Part shown: positions 1 through 5,852 of the stretch, in pieces
Numbering within the stretch: the stretch's first letter is position 1
Layout of the letters: every line of letters begins with the position of its first letter
Assembly: GCA_003141715.1 (NCBI GenBank)
Contig: PLNF01000106.1
Location: forward strand, 50,464-105,166
DNA length: 54,703 bases
Direction of reading: 5' to 3'
Origin: Bacteroidales bacterium
Lineage (GTDB): Bacteria; Bacteroidota; Bacteroidia; Bacteroidales; VadinHA17
The notes under the pieces: generated by a model
What the model saw: the letters and a program-made list of their open reading frames with translations, nothing else
What the model was told of the DNA's origin: nothing
The model's database searches: none
Translations under genes and position numbers: made by a program

Positions 1-26
1 AAAAGTCACAAGACAAAAGTAAAAAG
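1..26 (+). repeat. Word array, left arm of 4HB locus 1
   Basis: AAGACAAAAGT-like words. Positions 1-20 match the reverse complement of 510-529 with one mismatch, so the two segments form an inverted pair around the broken 4HB gene. The array probably continues beyond the window edge. It ends about 8 nt from the 4HB stop codon. Confidence 0.8.
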
Positions 27-33
27 AGGTTGA

Positions 34-511
34 TTATCTGGTTTTTTGGACTATAGAGCCAAGGATGTTTTTGAGTTCTCCTGATTCTTTTATAAGGTAG
101 TCGAGTTCTGGCCCATTAACTTCTTTAACAGTTCTTATAATTATTCTGAGCCAATAATTTGATTCTCTCATTTCACGAAGGGAAATCCTGACTTTGTTAG
201 AAAAGTCTGCCTTGGATGAACCGCTTTGAGACTCTTCACCCTGTCAAATCTTTGCATCAAATCTGATGTAAAACCAACATAGAATTTGAAATCAGTTAAA
301 CTCCTTAAAACATATATAAAATAAAAATCTTTTAACAATTTGATGCAATTTGACAGGGCGAGTAATTAGCTCCTGACGAACAAGCACTTTTTGATAATTG
401 CGTACGAATAGTTTTATTTTCTGGGGAATAAGGTAGTGTTTTTAAAAATTCAATTACTCTTACTGCAAACTCAAAGAGTCTCTCGCACAAATCATTTTTC
501 TTTTCTTCCAC
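34..511 (-). pseudogene. Four-helix-bundle protein (23S rRNA IVP family), copy 1, interrupted
   Basis: Read on the minus strand from a GTG at 509-511, the sequence encodes EKKNDLCERLFEFAVRVIEF and continues to SSGANY, a typical N-terminal half of the 23S rRNA intervening-sequence (S23/IVP) four-helix-bundle family. The C-terminal half resumes as EESQSGSSKADF and runs through ESNYWLRIIIRTVKE to a TAA at 34-36. A 120-bp palindromic element (239-358) lies between the halves and introduces stops. Removing 121 bp gives one continuous frame of about 118 codons, so the gene was intact before the insertion. The family is small, helical and of uncertain function; members occur in 23S rRNA insertions and are related to Avd of diversity-generating retroelements. 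Inverted word arrays flank it. The N-terminal part is nearly identical to the fragment at 4491-4617. Confidence 0.85.
239..358 (-). mobile_element. MITE-like palindromic insertion carrying a GIY-YIG fragment
   Basis: This 120-bp element is bounded by CCCTGTCAAAT and ATTTGACAGGG. The inverted repeat extends inwards as TTTGCATCAAAT and ATTTGATGCAA with a short gap difference. Minus-strand translation of the interior gives DFYFIYVLRSLTDFKFYVGF followed by TSDLMQRFD. This is the start of a GIY-YIG nuclease domain (Y-V-L ... K-F-Y-V-G-F), about 30 codons only, with no catalytic remainder. It splits a 4HB gene exactly. No transposase is encoded, so it would have to be mobilised in trans or be a relic. 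A second element with CCCTGTGAAATA ends lies in hicA (1928-1976). Confidence 0.75.
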
Positions 512-543
512 TTTTATCTTGTGACTTTTGTCTTTTATCTTTA
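510..543 (-). repeat. Word array, right arm of 4HB locus 1
   Basis: ACTTTTGTCTT-type words, the inverse of the array at 1-26. It overlaps or abuts the GTG start of the interrupted 4HB gene and lies just before the 3' end of the ABC permease gene. Confidence 0.8.
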
Positions 544-574
544 GATCTTACCTTTCGCGTTTATTGTTTAGCAT

Positions 575-1441
575 TTAAATCATCTTTTCAATTACCCGTT
601 GTTCGGTAATGTAAAAAATGCGCCAGGAAAATAGAAAAAGCAGGAATGATACTCCGGCGCAAATAAAATATGTGTCAAGGTGTTCCATCTTTCCGTATAT
701 GATCATATCTCTTGCACCTCCAATAAGATAGGTTAATGGATTCCATTTGATCATTTTCTGCAGAAAGGGGTTCTGCACTTTTGATGAATATATGACTGGT
801 GTAATAAACAATAATAAGCCAATCATAAAAGTAATTACTTTGTTTATATCAGAGGCAACTACTTCAATGACAGAGGCAAACAAACCTATTGCCGAGCCAA
901 TGAAAAAGATGGGAAGAATCAATAATGGCAATAAGAATATATATAAACTAGGAACTACCCTAAAGGAAAACAAAACGATAATATTAATGAAAAACACAAT
1001 TGCAAAATTCGCAAGCTGAAGCATAGCCTGCTTTATCAGTAAGGCATCGTGGGGATAATTTACCTGGGTTATAAAACCAGAACCGGCAGTTAAGGTCCCG
1101 CTGGCTGAGGTAAAAAATCCACCAAACAAGCCATAAATTGAGGTACTTAACAAAACATAGGCAGGATAGGGGATTCCTACATCACCTGGCTTAAGGATAC
1201 CAGTAGAATTATAAAATACCCATGAGACAACCCCTAATAATGGAGAAATAAAAATCCAGCCCGCACCAATAAATGATTTCTTATAGCTCATTAAAAAATC
1301 TCTTCGAAATAGCTGATAAATCAAATCCCAGCTATGAACAATGTTTCGAACAAGTATTATCCAGGTTTTTACCCAACCTATTTTCAATCGCTGGTTGGGC
1401 TCATATATTATTGTATGTGATTTTTCAGAATTGGAATTCAT
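575..1441 (-). CDS. ABC-2 type polysaccharide export permease
   Basis: This 288-residue protein has six or so hydrophobic segments (around residues 50-70, 90-115, 145-165, 170-195, 200-220, 255-275) and the family pattern RDFLMSYKKSFIGAGW. That pattern marks the N-terminal amphipathic part of Wzm/TagG-like ABC-2 permeases. Such inner-membrane proteins pair with an ATPase (Wzt/TagH) to export O-antigen, teichoic acid or capsule precursors. No ATPase gene is visible. Transcription runs leftward, so a partner could lie beyond the window edge, although the broken 4HB locus intervenes. The ATG at 1439-1441 follows a weak AGAG. The Wzi, UpxY and sugar transferase genes elsewhere in the window fit a surface-polysaccharide role. 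Confidence 0.85.
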   Translation of the reverse strand: MNSNSEKSHTIIYEPNQRLKIGWVKTWIILVRNIVHSWDLIYQLFRRDFLMSYKKSFIGAGWIFISPLLGVVSWVFYNSTGILKPGDVGIPYPAYVLLSTSIYGLFGGFFTSASGTLTAGSGFITQVNYPHDALLIKQAMLQLANFAIVFFINIIVLFSFRVVPSLYIFLLPLLILPIFFIGSAIGLFASVIEVVASDINKVITFMIGLLLFITPVIYSSKVQNPFLQKMIKWNPLTYLIGGARDMIIYGKMEHLDTYFICAGVSFLLFLFSWRIFYITEQRVIEKMI

Positions 1442-1461
1442 CTCTATAAAGATAAAAGACA

Positions 1462-1612
1462 GGACCGAGCGTTAAAAATTTGCCTGGTAGGCAAATTTAG
1501 CGAAGGGGACAGCATGCAGGGGTGGATCAAGACAAAAGACAAAAGTCACAAGATAAAAGTAGAATCAAGGCAAAAGGCAAAAGGAGAAAGGAAAAAGACA
1601 AAAGTTAAAAAA
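1462..1612 (+). repeat. TTTGCC hairpin element plus word array
   Basis: 1462-1510 contains AATTTGCC-TGGTA-GGCAAATT between GACCGAGCGTTA and TAGCGAAGG. It is an inverted, roughly 85% identical copy of 4629-4678. It is followed at 1529-1612 by degenerate words (AAGACAAAAGT, AAGGCAAAAGG, GGAGAAAGG). A polypyrimidine stretch at 1742-1782 is a weak inverse partner, with no gene in between. Confidence 0.65.
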
Positions 1613-1844
1613 TTTAACACGTTTCGTATTAAGTGTTTTGAGATTATCGTTTAGTGGCACAGGGCTAAGAGCTTTCTTAAACGTGAACCGAGTCCCGCTT
1701 TAGCGGGACGAGCTCGACGAAGTCAAATGAAAATCGAGAAACTTTTTTTCTCTTTCACTTTTTATCATTTTTCTAATTCCCTGGGCGTTTCGTGTTTTTC
1801 GAGGTATAAAATGTAGATTCCTGTATAAACTAACCATCTTTTTC
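1613..1844. other. Non-coding spacer with a GTCCCGC hairpin
   Basis: No reading frame can be supported here. 1692-1709 is a perfect hairpin, GTCCCGC-TTTA-GCGGGAC. The same stem recurs inside REP-like repeats near 17627-17646 and 27756-27775. The rest is AT-rich and unassigned. Confidence 0.5.
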
Positions 1845-2000
1845 TCAAACAAAATCATTTTGGTTTAATCCTGATTGTCTTATTATTGAACGAAAAGTAC
1901 CAATAGGGATTTCCTTCCGGGGTGCCGGCCCTGTGAAATATGGCCAGGGCGGGGGCTTTGTGCTATTTCACAGGGCAAGGAACAATTACAGTTTTGTCAT
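1845..2000 (-). pseudogene. hicA: hicA mRNA interferase toxin remnant
   Basis: The minus strand begins with an ATG overlapping the hicB stop (ATGA) and codes for MTKL, a usual HicA start, then stops at once. The frame that follows has TVIVP and, after a 49-bp palindromic insertion (1928-1976), RKEIPIGTFRSIIRQSGL to NQNDFV and TGA at 1845-1847. That is the standard HicA C-terminus. Most of the N-terminal half, including the helix with the catalytic His, is missing. The sequence AAACTG at the joint could have served both ends of a deletion. HicA cleaves mRNA when free of HicB. This copy cannot make a toxin. Confidence 0.8.
1928..1976. repeat. 49-bp palindromic insertion in hicA
   Basis: GCCCTGTGAAATA at 1928-1940 and TATTTCACAGGGC at 1964-1976 are a perfect 13-bp inverted repeat around a GC-rich 23-nt core. 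It sits between the VP and KEIPIG codons of the hicA remnant. Its ends resemble those of the element at 239-358 (CCCTGTCAAAT). Confidence 0.75.
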
Positions 2001-2212
2001 CTCAAATTAAGCTGAGTTTCCCCAATTAAAGCTTCTGAAATTGGTAAATAATCCCAATGACTTTTATCATCTTCAAAATATAATTGTAAAGCTTCTTTCA
2101 AGTTGGCACTTGCCTCATCAATGGTGGTACCAAAACTGGATATGTCCACATTTAAACATTGTGAAACATAATACTTTCCTTCTTTATAAATTACGTATTT
2201 GATTTTCTTCAT
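1997..2212 (-). CDS. hicB: HicB-like antitoxin, orphan
   Basis: This 71-residue protein has the HicB N-terminal fold signature: YVIYKEGKYYVSQCLNVD, then SSFGTTIDEASANLKEALQLYFED. HicB binds and neutralises the HicA mRNA interferase and usually represses the operon. This short form lacks a separate C-terminal DNA-binding domain, as is common for the hicB-hicA order found here. Its stop codon overlaps the hicA start. Because the following hicA is internally deleted and interrupted, this is an antitoxin without a working partner. It could be a relic or could protect against a HicA elsewhere. Confidence 0.85.
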   Translation of the reverse strand: MKKIKYVIYKEGKYYVSQCLNVDISSFGTTIDEASANLKEALQLYFEDDKSHWDYLPISEALIGETQLNLR

Positions 2213-2288
2213 AATGGTAAAATATTCTTTTGTAAAAGTACGAACTTTTATTTATTAGGCAACTTCTTTAATTGTCCTGTCTTATTCT

Positions 2289-2388
2289 TGAGGTTCAGGT
2301 TTAGGTTGAGGTTGAGGTTGAAATAAAGATAAAAGACAAAAGTCACAAGACAAAAGTAAAGATAACAAGGAGAAAGTGAAAAGCGGGT
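2289..2388 (+). repeat. Word arrays (AGGTTG, then AAGACAAAAGT)
   Basis: 2289-2322 is a 6-nt-period array of AGGTTG-like words. 2324-2388 continues with AAGACAAAAGT/AAGTCAC words that match the array at 1-26. The AGGTTG array has an inverse partner (AACCTT words) at 4081-4120, so the pair encloses the two PIN toxin-antitoxin systems. Confidence 0.75.
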
Positions 2389-2447
2389 CGGTTCTCGTTT
2401 TGAATTCTAAGGAGGGAGCTTCTGTTTTTCAGCATTCGGGGTCACTG

Positions 2448-2855
2448 CTAATGGGATAACTCAAACTCTTTAAGCGTCATAACACGGTAATTTAATTCGC
2501 TTGCCTCATGGAGAAATTCTTTATCACCGCTCACAATTACGGTGGCTTTTCCTGTGTTATATAAATTTAGCAAGAAATTATCTTTGGGGTCCGTAAGTTG
2601 GTCTGTAGTTTCATCAGTATCCACAAGCCGGCATAGTTTTAAATGTATTGCAATTAATTCTTTAATGTCAGAAAGTTTAAGATATTTCTTAAACTTTGAT
2701 CGAGTCAATACCTCCTGTATTTCTGTAATAAGGTGGTGACTTGTCAGAACCGTCAATTGATGGTGGTAAATCCGTGTAACTAATTTGTCCAGTCGCTTTG
2801 TGATCACATAGTTTATCCAGATGTTACTATCCAGAATGAAAACTTCATTTTGCAT
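2448..2855 (-). CDS. PIN-domain toxin (COG1569-type)
   Basis: I place the start at the ATG at 2853-2855 (MQNEVFILDSN), because the longer frame from 2879 adds eight residues that overlap the antitoxin without family similarity. The 135-residue product has the PIN acidic set: LDSNIWI near the N-terminus, a central E in LITEIQEVL, and DPKDNFLLNL and VSGDKEFL towards the end. PIN proteins are Mg-dependent ribonucleases. The upstream gene's stop overlaps this start by 11 bp, the coupled antitoxin-toxin arrangement. The tail LNYRVMTLKEF is typical of the 'putative toxin-antitoxin system toxin component, PIN family' group. RNA target unknown. Confidence 0.8.
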   Translation of the reverse strand: MQNEVFILDSNIWINYVITKRLDKLVTRIYHHQLTVLTSHHLITEIQEVLTRSKFKKYLKLSDIKELIAIHLKLCRLVDTDETTDQLTDPKDNFLLNLYNTGKATVIVSGDKEFLHEASELNYRVMTLKEFELSH

Positions 2856-3081
2856 TCTGTTTCTTTCTGTATTCCACAACTTCAGCTACTACATCCTCAA
2901 TAGTGAGATCATTTGACTTAATTTTTTCTGACAATTTTTGTGCCCGGTAAACGAGTGTCTCTTTTTCCAATTCCTTTTCCAATCTCACTTTATCCTCTAT
3001 TGAGAATGATTTAATCAGCTTTAATACATCATCGAATGTGAAAGGGAAACTGTACGTTCTTTTATATGAAGTAGTGTTCAT
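2845..3081 (-). CDS. Putative antitoxin of the PIN pair
   Basis: The likely start is the ATG at 3079-3081 (MNTTSYKRTYSF), giving 78 residues. An in-frame ATG at 3132 would add 17 unconvincing residues. The protein is charged and helical: FDDVLKLIKSFSIEDKVRLEKELEKE, then a C-terminal IEDVVAEVVEYRKKQ. Proteins of this shape accompany COG1569 PIN toxins in Bacteroidota. The role as antitoxin is inferred from position and from the 11-bp overlap with the toxin start. No recognised DNA-binding motif can be named. Confidence 0.65.
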   Translation of the reverse strand: MNTTSYKRTYSFPFTFDDVLKLIKSFSIEDKVRLEKELEKETLVYRAQKLSEKIKSNDLTIEDVVAEVVEYRKKQNAK

Positions 3082-3261
3082 CGTTTTATAAGTTTTATAT
3101 ACAAATTTAACGTATAAGGGATTGTTCGCCAAATAAAACTGCGCAAAGATTTCAGGTAATATTATGCCCTCCCTTTTATTGTTTTCGTTATTTTCACCAA
3201 TCAGTAAATCTTAGAGAGGTGCGTTATCTGGACAACATTGGTCATTTGTTGAGGGTTTATC

Positions 3262-3359
3262 AAGACAAAAGTAAAAAGGCAAAAGTATGGAATAAGACAA
3301 AAGACAAAAGTAAAAAGATAAAAGTTCAAAGTTCAAAGTTTAAGGTTCAAAGTTCAAGT
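3262..3359 (+). repeat. Word arrays (AAGACAAAAGT, then AGTTCAA)
   Basis: 3262-3320 has AAGACAAAAGTAAAAAG-like words. 3322-3356 is a clean 7-nt-period array of AGTTCAA variants. The array lies just downstream of the VapC-like gene (minus strand). No inverse partner of the AGTTCAA word is obvious nearby. Confidence 0.7.
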
Positions 3360-3405
3360 GCCTGAATTCTAAAATAAGCCCTTTTAGTTATCTTTTTTGT
3401 CCTGG

Positions 3406-3777
3406 TTATATTTGAAAATATATCAGGTCGGCTATGTCAATCTTTTTAAAATCGTGATCAGCTGTAATTAAAGGCATATTTAGCCAAAGGGAAGTTGCTA
3501 TAATAATACAGTCAGGAAGCTTGATGTTGTATTTTTGACGAATATTTATAACTAATTCCTTTATAGCAGGTGTAATATCAATCACTGTACACTCAGAAAT
3601 AAATTGTTTAATTTTCAGGATGTCGCTGGGTTTTAAATGCCGGTTACCCAATAACTCCAATTGGGTTATAAATGATAGAAAAAGATTTTTCTCATCTAAA
3701 AGAGGAATCAGTGTCTCTTCTCCGTTAAGGAGATAAAGCACAATATTGGTATCAAGAAGGATATTAGTCCCATTCAT
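3406..3777 (-). CDS. vapC: VapC-like PIN-domain ribonuclease toxin
   Basis: This 123-residue protein has the classic PIN arrangement: LLDTNIVLYLLNG (first Asp) at residues 7-19, FITQLELLGN (Glu) near 36-45, LPDCIIIATSLWLNMPLITADHDF (Asp residues) at about 87-110. VapC toxins cleave tRNA or rRNA and are held inactive by a VapB partner. The ATG at 3775-3777 lies inside the last codons of the 55-codon gene at 3764-3931, giving a 14-bp overlap. That establishes a vapBC-type operon. It is separate from the PIN pair at 2448-3081, so two PIN systems sit within 1.5 kb. Confidence 0.85.
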   Translation of the reverse strand: MNGTNILLDTNIVLYLLNGEETLIPLLDEKNLFLSFITQLELLGNRHLKPSDILKIKQFISECTVIDITPAIKELVINIRQKYNIKLPDCIIIATSLWLNMPLITADHDFKKIDIADLIYFQI

Positions 3778-3931
3778 TGCGCCATTCTTTTTGTAGTTTC
3801 ATTGGGTCCTCAAGGAGGGTGATAGAACCGCAATATTTTTTTAAATCAGGACTTTTGATTTTTACTTGTCGTTTTTTTAAGGCTAACCGGATTTTTTCGC
3901 GTGATGTTCCTTTTTTTATTGTTGTTACCAT
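3764..3931 (-). CDS. vapB: Short VapB-like antitoxin (55 aa)
   Basis: This short frame starts at the ATG at 3929-3931 and ends with TAA at 3764-3766. The product begins MVTTIKKGTSREKIRLALKK, then has IKSPDLKKYCGSITLLEDP and ends KEWRNEWD. Small Bacteroidota proteins with this 'KYCGSI-LxEDP-xxxQKxxRNEW' tail sit next to VapC-type toxins, so an antitoxin role is likely. The basic N-terminus could bind DNA and the C-terminal helix could occupy the toxin groove; both are inferences. It overlaps vapC by 14 bp. Confidence 0.8.
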   Translation of the reverse strand: MVTTIKKGTSREKIRLALKKRQVKIKSPDLKKYCGSITLLEDPMKLQKEWRNEWD

Positions 3932-4025
3932 CTTTTTAATTATTAGGAGGCAAATGTACTAAAAGAAATAATTTGTACCTGAAGATTAATATCTTTTAAC
4001 GACCATATGAACTCTTCGGGGTGTC

Positions 4026-4120
4026 CGGCGTCTGGCGTCAGGCGTCTAGCAGATAAAATATTTTCATGACTTAGGTAGAGTAACCTCTCAACCTTAACCT
4101 TAACCTTAGCCTTAATCTTA
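4026..4120 (-). repeat. Word arrays (GGCGTCT; AACCTT)
   Basis: 4026-4050 is a 7-nt-period array of GGCGTCT/GGCGTCA. 4081-4120 is a 6-nt-period array of AACCTT words, the inverse of the AGGTTG array at 2289-2322. Confidence 0.7.
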
Positions 4121-4131
4121 TGCCATAGATT

Positions 4132-4341
4132 TTATAATACTTCAAAGTGCCTTTTAACGTTGACGTATTTTTTTGCAGTATCTTGACTAATAGGTTTCTC
4201 CGGCTTTACATTTTCACAGTCAAGAAAAGTAATCGTAGTACCATCAGGTATCTTATCAAGTATATCCGGGTTATCTATTATTTGTTCAACGAAATCAAAA
4301 GCAATTGCTATATCTCGTTGTATTTGTTCTTTATTTGTCAT
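4132..4341 (-). CDS. Small DUF5647-like protein
   Basis: This 69-residue protein begins MTNKEQIQRDIAIAFDFVEQ and has IIDNPDILDKIPDGTTITFLD. The pattern 'K-I-N-xxAFEFxxxxIDxPExLxxIPDGAxIxFLD' is that of the small DUF5647 family as I remember it. Function is unknown. Its surroundings (toxin-antitoxin genes, broken genes, arrays) suggest an accessory role. Another possibility is an orphan antitoxin-like protein. The family call is moderate; that it is a real gene is likely from the coherent composition and spacing. Confidence 0.6.
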   Translation of the reverse strand: MTNKEQIQRDIAIAFDFVEQIIDNPDILDKIPDGTTITFLDCENVKPEKPISQDTAKKYVNVKRHFEVL

Positions 4342-4394
4342 TTTTAAGTTTTTTTAACATTGCGTTGTTTTTTACGCCCACAAGCGTAACGCCA

Positions 4395-4617
4395 TCAGGC
4401 GTAACGGAAAAGAAACCTCTTAAAGAATGGATCAGATATGAAATAATTTCCTTCAACTTTCTCCACAACCCCGCTTTCAACTAATCCAATCAGCGCTTTT
4501 TGACAGTTGTGTCCGAATAGTTTTATTTTCAGGTGAATAGGATAATGTTTTCAAAAATTCAATGACTCTTACTGCAAATTCAAAAAGCCTTTCGCAAAGG
4601 TCATTTTTCTTTTCCAT
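4395..4617 (-). pseudogene. Chimera: 4HB N-terminus joined to AAA ATPase C-terminus
   Basis: From the ATG at 4615-4617 the minus strand encodes MEKKNDLCERLFEFAVRVIE and on to TQLSKSA, about 42 codons closely matching 4HB copy 1. At the sequence AAAAGCGCTG (about 4490-4499) the match ends. A different frame takes over: ALIGLVESGVVEKVEGNYF, then ISDPFFKRFLFRYA and TGA at 4395-4397. This looks like the C-terminal winged-helix tail of an archaeal-type AAA ATPase ('ATP-binding protein' family). The microhomology at the joint indicates an illegitimate deletion that fused two decayed genes. Neither half is functional. Confidence 0.75.
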
Positions 4618-4628
4618 CGCTACAAACT

Positions 4629-4720
4629 GGCTCCGTCGCTAAATTTGCCCACCGGGCAAATTCTTAACGCTCGGCCCTACTTTTGTCTTTTTATTTTTGT
4701 CTTTTGTCTTCCCCCTGGGC
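4629..4720 (-). repeat. TTTGCC hairpin element plus word array
   Basis: 4629-4678 (CGCTAAATTTGCCCACC then GGGCAAATTCTTAACGC) is the inverted copy of 1462-1510. It is directly followed by ACTTTTGTCTT words to 4720. Hairpin and array therefore travel together in both copies. Confidence 0.65.
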
Positions 4721-4884
4721 AAGCTTCCGCCTCGTCAGTCACATCATATGAAGTGCCTGACAAGCGCTGTTATTCTATGTTTGCAGTGCTTTCAGGTTAA
4801 TTCTGAAATAACTGCTTTCATCCTTTTTACTTTTGCCTTTTGCCTTTCTCCTTTATATTCCGGTTGATCCGGAGCTCTGTAATA
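4721..4884. other. Non-coding spacer with a further word array
   Basis: No gene is supported. 4820-4857 holds ACTTTTGCC/TTTTGCC words, the inverse of the AAGGCAAAAGG words in 1560-1590. The remainder is unassigned. Confidence 0.5.
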
Positions 4885-5433
4885 TTACACCTTACTATCT
4901 GCATTGTTCCACAATGGCAGGAGGTCAGATTTTTTTAATTTCATAAGATGACATTCTGCCTCTTCGGGGTGAAGTACAACATAACTTACTTTACGTCCGA
5001 CCAGTTCTTCCGCCTGCATTACTTTCCTTGCGAGGTACTCACGGTCAATATTCTCTCCCACAAGGATAAGATCTATAACGGGACTATCCTTTCCACGGGC
5101 AAAATCTCCGATAAGATAGACGCAGATAAGATTTCCTATCCGATGAATAACTTTATCAATTACACGATCGATACCGGCCTCCTTCATTATAATGCTATGT
5201 ATATCACCAAATAATGGATGATTGGGATTTGCCTGGTACACCTTTTTATTACCTTCACGCAGGGAATGTAAGAGGCCCGCTTCCTCAAACCGGTTTAATT
5301 CAAGACGTATTCCATTTGAGGATTCGCCAAATTCAGATTCCAGCCCACGGAGGTGTGCTTTAGTGCTGCTGTTAAGGAAAAATTTCCTGAGGAGCTTAAT
5401 CCTTGTTTCAGAAGTGATCAGGGCATTAATCAT
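4885..5433 (-). CDS. Winged-helix regulator with C-terminal nucleotidyltransferase-like domain
   Basis: This 182-residue protein is in two parts. Residues 1-75 form an ArsR-like winged helix (ITSETRIKLLRKFFLN, LRGLESEFGESSNGIRLELN, FEEAGLLHSLREGNKKVYQAN). Residues 95-165 look like a minimal nucleotidyltransferase (VYLIGDFARGKDSPVIDLIL). The usual GS motif is GD here and one of the paired acidic positions is not obvious, so catalysis is doubtful. Proteins of this architecture are frequent near surface-polysaccharide loci of Bacteroidota. It stands alone here, 450 bp from the next gene and divergent from the T9SS substrate gene. A DNA-binding role is likely; its target is unknown. Confidence 0.7.
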   Translation of the reverse strand: MINALITSETRIKLLRKFFLNSSTKAHLRGLESEFGESSNGIRLELNRFEEAGLLHSLREGNKKVYQANPNHPLFGDIHSIIMKEAGIDRVIDKVIHRIGNLICVYLIGDFARGKDSPVIDLILVGENIDREYLARKVMQAEELVGRKVSYVVLHPEEAECHLMKLKKSDLLPLWNNADSKV

Positions 5434-5852
5434 CAGGTTTAGGTCGAATTAATGAGTAACAAATTTACTCGGTTTTTTGAAACTTCCAAATCAGAGGTGC
5501 TTAATATAATAATTTTATAAAAGAGACCTGACCTGAGTTAGGTAGTTCATAATAAACAGAGTGGAATGCCAATAATCCTCATCAAGGTAGGGAGTGATGT
5601 ATCCTTTAGAGCTGGATTTCAGTTAAGAAGACTCACTTATTAATAAGAGTTCATTCTCTTATATACCTCATGAGAATGAATTAGGTTGGATAGTGATTCA
5701 GATTATCATCAATAATTTCACTATTAGAGTCAAAAAAACTACCTTTGTATATTATAATTTATTGAGTATGTAGTAAATTTAGGTTAAATTTAACCCGCAT
5801 GCAACCAACCTCTTAAATAAAAGGTCATTTTATGGCACTTAAAATTTAGAGC
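5434..5852. other. 419-bp divergent spacer
   Basis: AT-rich, with no supported ORF. It must contain promoters for both divergent flanking genes. Apart from the -7-like element listed separately, nothing else is recognised. Confidence 0.5.
5740..5747 (+). promoter_or_regulatory. Candidate -7 element (TACCTTTG)
   Basis: TACCTTTG fits the Bacteroidota primary-sigma -7 consensus TAnnTTTG. No good TTTG lies at -33 (TTTC with a 20-nt spacer at 5716). It would give a leader of about 100 nt before 5853. Confidence 0.4.
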
